Assembly (NCBI GenBank): GCA_028689665.1
Contig: JAQVCR010000019.1
Location: 1-39,040, forward strand
DNA: 39,040 nt
Direction: 5' to 3'
Source of the DNA: Muribaculaceae bacterium
Lineage (GTDB): Bacteria; Bacteroidota; Bacteroidia; Bacteroidales; Muribaculaceae
A model generated the notes under the pieces. The model did no database searches. It was not told where the DNA came from and saw only the letters and a list, made by a program, of their open reading frames with translations. Both the position numbers and the translations under genes were made by a program. Positions 1-7,509 of this stretch are shown here, in pieces (within the stretch, counting starts at the first letter, position 1; every line of letters starts with the position of its first letter).

Positions 1-1
1 C

Positions 2-676
2 ACGCTTGCCGGGGAGTTTATCGGAAGCAACGACTTCATGGAACAAGTGAAGTGCATAGCGGAAACCGCTAATATGCCTATGCCTGTTCCCGAAGTGAGT
101 AAACCGACTTTCCTGCCTAAACCATCAGAACCTGCCTTTGAAGGAGTGGAAGCCGTCCCTCTGCTTCGTTCTCCACTGACGGACTATCTGGCGGAACGGG
201 GCATTTCTTACGACATAGCATCCCGGTATTGCTGCCGACTGAATTATGGAGTGCGTGGCAAGCGGTATTTCGCCGTCGGTTTCCCGAACGTGACGGGTGG
301 ATATGAGATCCGCAGCCGCTTCTTCAAAGGATGCGTGCCTCCGAAGGATGTGTCGCTGGTCAAGGCGGAAGGCTCTCCGGCTGACGTGTGTAGCGTATTT
401 GAAGGATTCATGGACTTCCTTTCCGCTGCCACGCTCGGATTGGAAAAGGGTGACTGCCTCGTATTGAACTCTGTTGCCAACGTGGAAAAGGCAATGAAGC
501 ATTTGGACGGCTACGGGTGCATAGACTGTTATCTCGACCATGACGAAGCCGGACGGCGCACGTTGAAAACGCTGAAAGGACATTATGGGGAACGTATCTA
601 TGACCGTTCCGCTCTCTATGACAGTTGCAAGGACTTGAACGAGTATCTGCAACTGACAACCCAAAAAGAACAATAA
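2..676 (+). CDS. traP: TraP-like toprim DNA primase, 5' end off window
   Basis: This is the C-terminal part of a conjugative-element primase. The frame is open from base 2 with no stop before the first ATG at 38, and the residues before that Met read like the end of a CHC2 zinc-finger primase domain, so I treat the gene as cut by the window edge. A toprim fold is visible: the motif FEGFMD (about 120 residues after the ATG) supplies the metal-binding Glu, and YLDHDEAG about 45 residues later gives the DxD-type acidic pair. The family (TraP of CTnDOT-type elements) is thought to prime the transferred strand in the recipient. TraQ follows after 12 bp in the same operon. It could instead be called a generic toprim protein, but the order primase, TraQ, lysozyme supports TraP. 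Confidence 0.8.
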   Translation, partial: TLAGEFIGSNDFMEQVKCIAETANMPMPVPEVSKPTFLPKPSEPAFEGVEAVPLLRSPLTDYLAERGISYDIASRYCCRLNYGVRGKRYFAVGFPNVTGGYEIRSRFFKGCVPPKDVSLVKAEGSPADVCSVFEGFMDFLSAATLGLEKGDCLVLNSVANVEKAMKHLDGYGCIDCYLDHDEAGRRTLKTLKGHYGERIYDRSALYDSCKDLNEYLQLTTQKEQ

Positions 677-688
677 CTTAAAAATCAA

Positions 689-1201
689 ATGACAATGAAC
701 ATACTGAACAACAAGAACAAGAGAATATCAATCTTCAAGGCGTTGGCACTCTGCCTGTTCGCTGCCGTATCGCTCACGCTCGTGTCGTGTGACGATGACA
801 TGGACATCCAGCAATCCTATCCCTTCACGGTGGAAATCATGCCCGTACCCAACAAGGTAACGAAGGGGCAGACGGTGGAAATCCGCTGTGAACTGAAAAA
901 GACGGGCGATTATGCCAACACCCTCTATACCATCCGGTATTTCCAGTTCGAGGGGGAAGGCACGCTGAAAATGGACAACGGCATCACGTTCCTGCCCAAC
1001 GACCGCTACCTGCTCGAAAACGAGAAGTTCCGGCTGTACTACACGGCGGCGGGTGAGGAAGCGCACAACTTCATCGTGGTGGTGGAGGACAATTTCGACA
1101 ACTCCTACGAGCTGGAATTTGACTTCAACAACCGTAACGTGAAGGATGACGGGGCTATCTCTGTTGTCCCCATCGGAAACTTCAAACCCCTCACACGATG
1201 A
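689..1201 (+). CDS. traQ: TraQ conjugal transfer lipoprotein (DUF3872)
   Basis: This 170-residue protein belongs to the TraQ/DUF3872 family of Bacteroides conjugative transposons. A basic N-terminus and a hydrophobic stretch lead to the lipobox LVSC with Cys34, so it is a predicted lipoprotein. The rest is a compact beta-rich domain. Its exact role in the mating apparatus is not established. The start could also be Met3. The stop overlaps the lysozyme start (ATGA at 1198-1201), which indicates translational coupling. GC content is clearly higher than in the chromosomal genes to the right. Confidence 0.85.
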   Translation: MTMNILNNKNKRISIFKALALCLFAAVSLTLVSCDDDMDIQQSYPFTVEIMPVPNKVTKGQTVEIRCELKKTGDYANTLYTIRYFQFEGEGTLKMDNGITFLPNDRYLLENEKFRLYYTAAGEEAHNFIVVVEDNFDNSYELEFDFNNRNVKDDGAISVVPIGNFKPLTR

Positions 1202-1725
1202 TGCGTGTATTCATGGCTATCCTCTGTTCGCTTCTGGCGGTCTGTTCCGTGTCCGCACGGGATAGCCGCCATGAGGGAACGGACGGGCAGGCGGCTATCT
1301 ACCGGCTGCCACCATTTGAGAGGGCGGTGCGATGTACGAAGTATTTTGAAGGCTGGCACTCGGAGAAACATCACCCGTATGTGGGATATGGACATCGGTT
1401 ACAGCCGAGCGAAAGGTATTCGGCACGCACCATGACGAAGCGGCAGGCGGACGCGCTTCTGCGGAAAGACCTACGAAAGTTCTGCGCAATGTTCCGGCAG
1501 TTCGGGAAAGATAGTCTGCTCCTTGCCACGCTCGCCTACAATGTCGGTCCATACCGTCTGTTGGGGAACGGGAAAATACCCAAAAGCACGCTGATCCGGA
1601 AACTGGAGGCGGGTGACAGGAACATTTATCGGGAGTATATCGCTTTCTGCAACTACAAGGGTAAACGCCATGCCATGCTGCTCAAACGGAGAAAGGCGGA
1701 GTTTGCGCTGCTGTATATACCCTAA
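1198..1725 (+). CDS. Conjugation-associated phage-type lysozyme (GH24-like)
   Basis: This 175-residue protein has a signal peptide ending near SVSA (residue 20), so it acts in the periplasm. The catalytic region resembles T4-type lysozyme: KYFEGWHSE, with Glu51 as the likely catalytic acid, followed by PYVGYGH at 60-66 matching the G-x-G-H segment of the family. Lysozymes at this spot, right after TraQ, are common in CTnDOT-like elements and are thought to open the peptidoglycan locally for the transfer channel. It is the last plus-strand tra gene here and is translationally coupled to traQ. I infer the substrate from the family; the aspartate of the T4 catalytic set is not obvious. Confidence 0.82.
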   Translation: MMRVFMAILCSLLAVCSVSARDSRHEGTDGQAAIYRLPPFERAVRCTKYFEGWHSEKHHPYVGYGHRLQPSERYSARTMTKRQADALLRKDLRKFCAMFRQFGKDSLLLATLAYNVGPYRLLGNGKIPKSTLIRKLEAGDRNIYREYIAFCNYKGKRHAMLLKRRKAEFALLYIP

Positions 1726-1757
1726 GTATCTAAGAAAAGCTATCATTTGTACATAAA

Positions 1758-1828
1758 TAGAATCTCCACAAAATCCCAAGTAATTTCTAAAGTTTAGATA
1801 CGACTGAATGGATTTTGTGGAGATTCTA
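1758..1828. repeat. 19-bp perfect inverted repeat at the end of the tra operon
   Basis: The arm tagaatctccacaaaatcc (1758-1776) is exactly mirrored at 1810-1828, with a 33-nt spacer. It starts 33 bp after the lysozyme stop. There is no T-tract after the second arm, so it is not a classic terminator. It lies at the change from GC-richer tra DNA to AT-rich cargo DNA and could be a recombination or insertion scar, a protein-binding site, or a long hairpin at the 3' end of the tra mRNA. Confidence 0.8.
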
Positions 1829-1853
1829 CTATGAAATAAGTTCATAAATCTAT

Positions 1854-2039
1854 TTAATCTTCTGAAATCCCGTAAAATTTATCTCTACTTGGATGAGATA
1901 CCCTTAACAGCTTATTTTCTGTATTTAAAATCCAACATACAATTTTAGTAACAGAACCATCGTGAAATACTTTCTTATGATATTCTATATTTTCGTCTTT
2001 GTTGTATCTTGAAAAATTTGAGTATTTATATATCTCCAA
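1854..2039 (-). other. Shifted-frame continuation of the AbiC-like gene (possible frameshifted C-terminus)
   Basis: This 61-codon stretch overlaps the end of the AbiC-like gene by 55 bp in the -1 frame. It has no ATG, only a TTG at 2039, yet reads like ordinary protein (for example SVTKIVCWILNTENKLLRV). A T5 run in the overlap, inside caaatttttcaag, is a plausible slip or indel point. It may be the true C-terminus lost by a one-base deletion or reached by frameshifting, or a chance frame. Confidence 0.3.
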
Positions 2040-3148
2040 AGGAAATTAGTCAAAAGTTTCCCAAAATCAGATTCATTAAAGTTCCTGAAACATTTTAGTA
2101 GAGGGTCTCTGTTTGGACGGCTTGTATCAATTGTTAGATATAAGGCTGTTCGGTGTTTCTTTGGCATCTTTAATTCAAATTTATATCTTTTTCTTTCATC
2201 ATATAATTGAACAAAATCATTGGTCCTGTCTTCATGCCCCACTGTGATATTATATATTCTTTTCCAAACAGAGAAGAAAAGCATATTTATTGAATATTGA
2301 TATAAAGAATCTCCTTCGGCAATAACATTTCGTATATTCTTGAATTCCAATAATGATAAAAGTGGCAGGTGTTTTAGAAGTCTAAATTTATTAATGTACT
2401 CAATAAAATTATCTCCGTAAAGGTTTGCACTATTATATCTTAGAATAAAAAGTTCACTCTCGGATAACTGAGCACGAGCGATTTTTGCATACCTAACTTT
2501 CTCCTTTTCTTCAATATTTGCTTTGTCAATAAGTTCAAACAACCGATACAATACTCTAAAATATGGTGCTAAAATAGTACTGTTGCTCAAATATAGTTGG
2601 AGATATTTCCTCTTGGCAACAATAAATGCTCTTGCATAGCTACTGTTTACATTCGAGTTGCTATGCAACTCTTCCATAAATCTATCAAAAAAGTTTGTTT
2701 CTTTTGAGTTTTCTGCTTCAAAACCAACTAAAGGCATCTTCATCAAATAATCCACCTGCGTCCTATGCAAATCTATAAGCTCAAAAAATAGCGAATTGAA
2801 TCGCTGTATTTCAGATTGATTTATTTGTGACTTTTGAGAATTTGACGTTATCCTTTTTTGCTCTTCGTTTAAATCTATAGTTTGCTGACGTTGCTCTATA
2901 AAAATCTGGCATGTCACAATAACGCCTATAAAAGCTAAGATAGAACCAATGAAGCCACCAACAAAATCTCCCAATGTACCCCATAGAGCATTATCTAATA
3001 CATAATTATCGTTGAAAAAATGTCTTTCTCTATTCCAGAAGAATAGCCAAGCGGACAAAAGAAAGAGGAAAAGGATAACTATAATAGTCCCCCAAAATAA
3101 CTTTTTATTTGACAAAAAGTTCCATTTTTCTGAATTATTCTGTTGCAT
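1985..3148 (-). CDS. AbiC-like putative phage abortive infection membrane protein
   Basis: This 387-residue protein has two N-terminal membrane segments (about 17-38 and 57-80), a short charged coiled-coil-like stretch (84-110) and a large helical cytosolic domain. That domain carries the pattern I associate with the putAbiC family: FFELIDLHRTQVDYL near 120, then APYFRVLYRLFELID and YAKIARAQLSESELFILRYNS. Family members are proposed to cause abortive infection after phage entry; the mechanism is unknown. The gene is AT-rich, on the opposite strand to the tra genes and flanked by GC-richer ICE genes, as expected of cargo. A TACCTTTG promoter element lies 117 bp upstream. A protein-like frame continues past its stop in a shifted frame to 1854, so the C-terminus may be altered. 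The assignment is from memory of family patterns. Confidence 0.7.
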   Translation of the reverse strand: MQQNNSEKWNFLSNKKLFWGTIIVILFLFLLSAWLFFWNRERHFFNDNYVLDNALWGTLGDFVGGFIGSILAFIGVIVTCQIFIEQRQQTIDLNEEQKRITSNSQKSQINQSEIQRFNSLFFELIDLHRTQVDYLMKMPLVGFEAENSKETNFFDRFMEELHSNSNVNSSYARAFIVAKRKYLQLYLSNSTILAPYFRVLYRLFELIDKANIEEKEKVRYAKIARAQLSESELFILRYNSANLYGDNFIEYINKFRLLKHLPLLSLLEFKNIRNVIAEGDSLYQYSINMLFFSVWKRIYNITVGHEDRTNDFVQLYDERKRYKFELKMPKKHRTALYLTIDTSRPNRDPLLKCFRNFNESDFGKLLTNFLWRYINTQIFQDTTKTKI

Positions 3149-3264
3149 AAGAAATTATTTAGACATCATTTTTATTATTGATAGCACTTCTATAATGTAG
3201 TAAAATGGGTGTACACAAAGTATGTCCTACTTTATCCATTAAAATGCTCTAAATTTCATTTATG

Positions 3265-3274
3265 TGCAAAGGTA
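3265..3274 (-). promoter_or_regulatory. Bacteroides -7 promoter element for the AbiC-like gene
   Basis: On the minus strand this reads GTACCTTTGC, a perfect TAnnTTTG element, 117 bp before the AbiC-like start. No TTTG -33 box is seen at the usual spacing. The string also matches the GTAnnTTTGC core reported for CTnDOT-family integration sites, so it might instead be a relic att-like site. The rest of 3149-3427 shows no gene. Confidence 0.5.
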
Positions 3275-3427
3275 CAAATTCTATTTTATATTCTACTTAT
3301 TTCCATATACAGATACTTATATGGGTCTATAGACAACATACAACTATCTATGACTGTTATCGCAGATTGGGTCACAGGTTTCTTTGCTACTTTCTTTGTC
3401 CGCCATCATGCTCACTGAAAGAAAGTA

Positions 3428-3443
3428 GGCGGCTTTTGCCGCC
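3428..3443 (-). terminator. Hairpin terminator of the minus-strand ICE operon
   Basis: The stem GGCGGC/GCCGCC with a TTTT loop begins 7 bp beyond the stop of the last operon gene (3451). On the minus strand it is followed by a pyrimidine-rich stretch (ctactttcttt), a moderate terminator. Confidence 0.6.
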
Positions 3444-3450
3444 CACCCAC

Positions 3451-3765
3451 TCAAAAACGGGTGTAAAGTCCCGTTACCATCGTGAACATTTCTTCCAGCA
3501 TATCACAATATATCCTCTCGTGCGTTTCGATGTCTTTCGTCTTGCACTCGAATGTCTTTTTGCTGAACGTCCTGCGGTAGAAGCGCATATTGTAGAGGTC
3601 TGCCCCTGCATCATAGATGATGTCAAGGCGGTTGGCACTCGTCTTGTTCCTCGCAAGGCTCATGCGTAAGCCGTTGCCCATGTCTATGAAGTCTTTGCTT
3701 CCCGTCATGGCGGCAAAGCGTCTGCCACCTATCTGCTCCAAAATTGTCTTTGCTATCATATTCAT
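3451..3765 (-). CDS. Small conserved ICE protein, function unknown
   Basis: This is a 104-residue cytosolic protein from ATG 3765; ATG 3759 is an alternative. The open frame runs upstream to 3870 but crosses a hairpin and overlaps the next gene; an AAAGAAG ribosome-binding-like stretch lies just before 3765, so I take the shorter form. The sequence (FIDMGNGLRMSLARNKTSAN, then DAGADLYNMRFYRR) is a small mixed alpha/beta domain I do not recognise as a named family. It is the last gene of the operon starting near 6872 and is followed at once by a terminator hairpin. Such small proteins travel with PcfK and PcfJ in these elements; none has a known role. Confidence 0.65.
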   Translation of the reverse strand: MNMIAKTILEQIGGRRFAAMTGSKDFIDMGNGLRMSLARNKTSANRLDIIYDAGADLYNMRFYRRTFSKKTFECKTKDIETHERIYCDMLEEMFTMVTGLYTRF

Positions 3766-3783
3766 TCTTCTTTGGGTGCTATG

Positions 3784-3809
3784 TTCGGGCGGTGCGGACA
3801 CCGCCCGAA
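3784..3809 (-). other. GC-rich intercistronic hairpin
   Basis: A perfect 11-bp stem, TTCGGGCGGTG (3784-3794) and CACCGCCCGAA (3799-3809), with a 4-nt loop lies between the stop at 3813 and the start at 3765. No T-run follows on the minus strand, so it is more likely an mRNA-stability or processing element than a terminator. Confidence 0.65.
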
Positions 3810-3812
3810 TGT

Positions 3813-4061
3813 TCAAAATTCTGTTTTCTCGGCTATGGGGGTGTTCCTTTCCAACCATGTTTTCACACACTCCATATTGTACTCGCTCGTTATGACTGCC
3901 GTGTGGGTGTCAATGGCGGTAAACCGACTGCTCTCATAGTCCTCTACCCATCCTTTAAGGGTTTCAACTCCCCACGCTTCGGCATCGTCAAAGATGCCGT
4001 CCAATTCCGTGATGGGCTTGCTGAACTTGACTATCAGCGTTTGGTAGCCTGATTCGTTCAT
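3813..4061 (-). CDS. Small conserved ICE protein, function unknown
   Basis: This is an 82-residue protein starting at ATG 4061. The longer frame to 4142 is rejected because an excellent Shine-Dalgarno (AAAGGAGG) sits 8-9 nt before 4061 and the ATG overlaps the stop of the upstream DUF3873 gene as ATGA, so the two are translationally coupled. The protein is acidic and soluble (KPITELDGIFDDAEAWGVET, then a Trp-rich stretch). I cannot name a family. It belongs to the minus-strand operon of the ICE. Confidence 0.65.
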   Translation of the reverse strand: MNESGYQTLIVKFSKPITELDGIFDDAEAWGVETLKGWVEDYESSRFTAIDTHTAVITSEYNMECVKTWLERNTPIAEKTEF

Positions 4062-4288
4062 CGCTTGTCCTCCTTTCCTCTTTTTGCCGTCAGCCACTTG
4101 TCCCGTGCGGTTCGGCACTCGTCCAACGTGGGTTTCACACAAGAGAATAATTCCCCGTCCGTGTGGCGGTAGTCGTATTGCACAAGTGTCCGCTTGCGTC
4201 TGCCGATACCCGTTTGGAACTTCTCGTATTTCTCTGTCCCTGCTTTCGTGCAGGTACTTACTCCGTTGATGGTCATTCGTGTTGCCAT
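4058..4288 (-). CDS. DUF3873 family small protein
   Basis: This 76-residue protein carries the DUF3873 pattern: MTINGVSTCTKAGTEKYEKF near the start, then YDYRHTDGELFSCVKPTLDECR. The family is common in Bacteroides conjugative elements and has no known function; the short aromatic/Cys-containing fold suggests a nucleic-acid or protein adaptor, but this is a guess. The start may be Met1 or Met5 (MTINGV). It is coupled to the next gene by an ATGA overlap and lies 18 bp after the 85-residue gene upstream. Confidence 0.75.
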   Translation of the reverse strand: MATRMTINGVSTCTKAGTEKYEKFQTGIGRRKRTLVQYDYRHTDGELFSCVKPTLDECRTARDKWLTAKRGKEDKR

Positions 4289-4306
4289 AATCGTTGCTTT
4301 TGATGG

Positions 4307-4564
4307 TTAGAAATGTACTGACAAAACTCTGTTCTGCATCACCATTTCGGGGTTACTCGTATAGCGTTGGTGCAGGTAGAAATGGTGTGAGCCGAAGCCG
4401 TAAAGGAAGAACTTGTCAAGTTCGTGCTTCTCGGAAAAGTCTTTTACACCCGCCCTTAACTGCTCCTCACTCTGACAAAAAGTGAGGAGGTTCATAAATT
4501 CAAGGAACATCGTGGGGATTTTATCGTCCCACAAGCAAACCATGCTTTCAAATCTTACGTCCAT
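4307..4564 (-). CDS. Small conserved ICE protein, function unknown
   Basis: This 85-residue soluble protein starts at ATG 4564, 24 bp after the PcfJ stop, so it is in the same operon. It is rich in aromatic and acidic residues (DDKIPTMFLEFMNLLTF; KFFLYGFGSHHFYLHQRYT). I do not recognise a family. Its position between PcfJ and DUF3873 genes suggests an accessory role in the element rather than in cell metabolism. Confidence 0.6.
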   Translation of the reverse strand: MDVRFESMVCLWDDKIPTMFLEFMNLLTFCQSEEQLRAGVKDFSEKHELDKFFLYGFGSHHFYLHQRYTSNPEMVMQNRVLSVHF

Positions 4565-4588
4565 ATTATTCTTTATTATAGGTTGATA

Positions 4589-5872
4589 TTATGCTGCGTT
4601 CATCCGCTGACGGATAAGTCCGGCATTGTCCTCCACAAGCCGGATGATGCGGTCGTGGTACTCGGTATTGGAATTGCATACCCCTCTGCTCTGTACCACT
4701 TTCAGCGTTTTCAGTGACACCTCTATCGTTTCAATCCGTTTGCCGTCAATGGTGGCGGATAGGATAAGGGAGTTTGCCTTGTTGTGATAACCGCCCACAC
4801 AATGGTGCATTATCCGTCCTTCCTCTTCCATTTCCTTCACGCTCTCTATGACCTTGATGCAGATAAGGCTGTCGGAGAACACAAGTCCGAAGAAGATGCC
4901 TTTGGCTTTCAGATAGTTCTTCTCGTCCTCAATCGCCTTTTGCCGTTGCTGTTCCGTCCGCTCACGTTCCCTTTGCAGATTGCGCTTTGCCACCAACTTG
5001 TCGTGTTCCGCTTTGAGGTTGGCAGGGCAGACGTATTTCGGGCTGTTCGTGTCCTTGCCGAAATGCCGCAGGAGGTCAATGGTGTCGCACCATACGGAGC
5101 CGTCCGAAATGGTGTAGCCGTTGCGGATGCAAATCTTGACGGATGCCCAATACCGTCCCATGTCAAAGGAACTGCGGATATAGTGGCGCAACATGGCGTA
5201 TTGCCCTGCCTTCAAGAGTGTTTCGGTTCGGCTGTCGGAAAGGATAGCCGTGAAAAGGTCATACGGCAGTGTGTTGTGGTAGTCCCCCTTGAAACCGTTA
5301 CGTTTCAATTCGGGGATGAAACGCTGTCGGGGATAGGTACACATAGGTGTTATATCGTATGCGTGAAGTCCGTTGTTCTTGCGCACCTCCATGTCGCTGT
5401 ATTCAGACCATTGGTCATAATACAACATTGACATACCACGCAGTCGGGCAACGGTCGTTGTCTTTCCATCGGGTGAAATCCACCTCTGCACCACTTCATA
5501 GATGGAATACTCGGCTGCTTGCCCTGCCTTGTATCGGGACTTGACGAAGAAGAAGCGTATCACTTGGTACTGCTTGCTGGTCGTGACAATGGAGAAGTAT
5601 TCGTTCTCGCTGAAAACGCTCTTTCGGGTGCGCAACGCTTCCAACTGCATACCGCAATGGGGGCAGGTACATCCGCAAATGGTGTCCGCAAGGTCGTGGT
5701 CGCTCTTCCACGAATGTCCGCACTCGGTACAGATATTCGTGCCGTCCGCCCTCTTGATTGCGTAATGCTTGAAGCAATGACGGAAAGCGTATGCCTTTTG
5801 CGTGGCGGTCAATCTCGGTAGTCGCTTGCTCAGATGTGCGACTTCCTGCTGTATCTGTGTTCTCGGTTTCAT
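4589..5872 (-). CDS. pcfJ: PcfJ-like protein
   Basis: This 427-residue protein belongs to the PcfJ family, named from the enterococcal plasmid pCF10 and common on conjugative elements of Firmicutes and Bacteroidetes. The N-terminal part has a zinc-ribbon-like site (C48-x2-C51 and C70-x2-C73). The C-terminal part has the hallmark segment EGRIMHHCVGGYHNKA followed by the conserved SLILSATIDGKRIETIEV region. Its biochemical role is unknown; context suggests conjugation or element maintenance. It begins within the PcfK stop (ATGA, 5869-5872), so the pair is translationally coupled, as is usual for PcfK/PcfJ. Confidence 0.88.
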   Translation of the reverse strand: MKPRTQIQQEVAHLSKRLPRLTATQKAYAFRHCFKHYAIKRADGTNICTECGHSWKSDHDLADTICGCTCPHCGMQLEALRTRKSVFSENEYFSIVTTSKQYQVIRFFFVKSRYKAGQAAEYSIYEVVQRWISPDGKTTTVARLRGMSMLYYDQWSEYSDMEVRKNNGLHAYDITPMCTYPRQRFIPELKRNGFKGDYHNTLPYDLFTAILSDSRTETLLKAGQYAMLRHYIRSSFDMGRYWASVKICIRNGYTISDGSVWCDTIDLLRHFGKDTNSPKYVCPANLKAEHDKLVAKRNLQRERERTEQQRQKAIEDEKNYLKAKGIFFGLVFSDSLICIKVIESVKEMEEEGRIMHHCVGGYHNKANSLILSATIDGKRIETIEVSLKTLKVVQSRGVCNSNTEYHDRIIRLVEDNAGLIRQRMNAA

Positions 5873-6297
5873 AAGCCTAAATCAAATAATGAGGGTTGTT
5901 GTACTTCTTGGACGGTCGCTTTGGTGGCGGTTCTCGGCTTGTTGCGGTTCTGCATTTCGCGCATCAATCCGTCTTGGTATTGTCGGATAGCGTTCTGTCG
6001 TGCTTCCGCCTTTTCCTCTGCGGTGAGTTCCACCACATGGTTCACGGCTATCTGACACTGGATAGGCTTGCCCACCTCTATCTCGTTCTCGTCATAGTAG
6101 TGTACGGCTTGTCCGTAAATCTCTCCGTCCGTGAAGCCGTTGCAACCGCTTTTCTGCACATAGTTCAGAATGTAGGTCACACAATCGTCTATGTTCTTGG
6201 CTGGGTTGCGGTAGTTTTTGGCAAAGAGCGCATCTTCCGCTGCACGTTGCTCCAAATACATCTGTATCGTTCTCTTGAAATGGTCTGTCGTTTTCAT
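5869..6297 (-). CDS. pcfK: PcfK-like protein
   Basis: This 142-residue soluble protein has the PcfK pattern: KRTIQMYLEQRAAEDALFA, NIDDCVTYILNYVQKSGCNG and DGEIYGQAVHYYDE, then a charged tail ending PSLFDLGL, a motif that may be a sliding-clamp (beta clamp) binding peptide of the QLxLF type; that last point is my inference. PcfK always pairs with PcfJ on conjugative elements. Its start is 16 bp downstream of the small membrane protein gene, and its stop overlaps pcfJ. Confidence 0.88.
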   Translation of the reverse strand: MKTTDHFKRTIQMYLEQRAAEDALFAKNYRNPAKNIDDCVTYILNYVQKSGCNGFTDGEIYGQAVHYYDENEIEVGKPIQCQIAVNHVVELTAEEKAEARQNAIRQYQDGLMREMQNRNKPRTATKATVQEVQQPSLFDLGL

Positions 6298-6313
6298 ATC
6301 GCTGTCGGTAAGA

Positions 6314-6529
6314 TTAAAGGGTGAATAACCAAAGGATGAAACCGAATAAGGCGATTGTGGAGAGGATAGCCACGATTATGCCTATCGCCACTCGGAACAC
6401 TCCGTTTACTATCTCTCTGACGATGCCCCAAAGGATGCCGAATACCCAAAGGGCGGTACGCATGGTTAGAGCGCATATCGCAAGCCCTATGTATTGTATC
6501 ATTTGTCTGAAGTCTGCCGTTGCTGTCAT
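6314..6529 (-). CDS. Small two-pass membrane protein of the ICE
   Basis: This is a 71-residue protein from ATG 6529. The frame could extend to 6547 but only through a TTG that overlaps the upstream gene, while a GAGG lies just before 6529. Two hydrophobic segments (about 10-33 and 43-70) make it an inner-membrane protein with very short loops. No family is recognised. It is located in the operon upstream of pcfK; small membrane proteins at this place are typical of the element type. Confidence 0.6.
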   Translation of the reverse strand: MTATADFRQMIQYIGLAICALTMRTALWVFGILWGIVREIVNGVFRVAIGIIVAILSTIALFGFILWLFTL

Positions 6530-6536
6530 ATCCTCG

Positions 6537-6872
6537 CTATTTTTCAAGTTCTACAATGTTGTCTATCCTGCCGTATAGGTATCTGCGAAGTCCGGTCTTG
6601 TCCGTTGCCTTGTATTCCGTCCAATGTCCGTATTGGCACACAATAAACGTGCGGAGTACATCAGAGAAGTCAAACCTCCAGCCTTGCAAGGGGACTGCGC
6701 TCTTGAAATAGGTGTTGCTGTTCACGTTGCGTGTAAGCCAATCCTTTTCCTCTCGGTTCATCTGTCCTCCGTTGTTCAGTTTTTCACGAAGAATGTAAAC
6801 CTTACTGCCTTTCAGAGCTTCCAATGTCGGCACTTCCCAAGCCACGAATTTTGTTGCCATTGTTGTTCCCAT
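6537..6872 (-). CDS. Conserved ICE protein, function unknown
   Basis: This is the first gene of the minus-strand ICE operon. I place the start at ATG 6872 (111 residues); an ATG at 6860 is also good, and the ATG at 6914 lies in a low-complexity A/T stretch. The protein is soluble with conserved-looking blocks: FVAWEVPTLEALKGSKVYIL, MNREEKDWLTRNVNSNTYFK and WRFDFSDVLRTFIVCQYGHW. I cannot name a family. It lies 7 bp before the small membrane protein gene. Confidence 0.6.
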   Translation of the reverse strand: MGTTMATKFVAWEVPTLEALKGSKVYILREKLNNGGQMNREEKDWLTRNVNSNTYFKSAVPLQGWRFDFSDVLRTFIVCQYGHWTEYKATDKTGLRRYLYGRIDNIVELEK

Positions 6873-7029
6873 ATCTGTTCTGTTTTTGATTTTTATTTTT
6901 TTATGCGGATTCAAGAGCTGAGGGAGTTGAGTTTCAAACTATCTTATCTGCCTCTCGTTTATCCGACATTTTTTTTAATGCGTCTTTCTGTCGCATCGGT
7001 CGTTTTCGTTTCGGGTGCTTAAAAAGGTA

Positions 7030-7130
7030 GGGATTAGGGAATGCAAGGTTTTTCGGGAAAAATACTACCCGCAGGGCTGGAGATTTTTCCCGAAAACAGG
7101 AGGCTTGACCTTGCTTTCCCGTCAAATCCC
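7030..7130. repeat. Nested palindrome A (14-bp perfect core)
   Basis: TTTTCGGGAAAAAT (7050-7063) pairs perfectly with 7083-7096. Outside it, gggaatgcaaggt (7037-7049) pairs 12 of 13 with 7108-7120, and gggatt (7030-7035) with aatccc (7125-7130). The whole can fold as a long interrupted hairpin. Confidence 0.75.
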
Positions 7131-7302
7131 GGAGTTACCTTTGCGCCCAGAACGGAAATGACTGCCTGATGCGGCCCACTGAAAGGCGCGAAAATGGAGG
7201 TAAACGGAAGTAGAGGCAGATTAGACAGAAAACTTCAAAAGAGAAATCCGTGAAAAAAGGAAGTCTCCCCCAAAAAAGGACATAGCCGGTAGCGTGAAAC
7301 CG

Positions 7303-7389
7303 GGCAAACCACCTGCAAGGAAGTATGGTTCTATCTGTCTGGTCAGACGTGTCGGGGCGGGCAGATAAAATCATTCTTCCCGGTTTGCC
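7303..7389. repeat. Nested palindrome B
   Basis: Three concentric inverted repeats: ggcaaacc (7303-7310) with 7382-7389; tatctg (7332-7337) with 7362-7367; gtctg (7337-7341) with 7344-7348. Such stacked short repeats are seen at relaxase recognition sites, but no nic site can be assigned. Confidence 0.55.
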
Positions 7390-7509
7390 TGCTGTGGGTG
7401 ACGGGTTGTTCCATTTATGGACAAGCGGTCATACACGGCTTTCCGCTTCCGGCTCAAAGGAACAGCGAAAAAGAAAAATCATCTGAAAAACCGTAAAAGC
7501 TCCTCTTTG

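Noticed and set aside
4784-5431. Long plus-strand frame opposite pcfJ
   Set aside because: It is a shadow of PcfJ, whose zinc ribbon and MHHCVGGY motif show the true strand.
6934-7374. Two minus-strand frames in the palindrome region
   Set aside because: Composition follows the palindromes and is not protein-like; neither fits the operon spacing.
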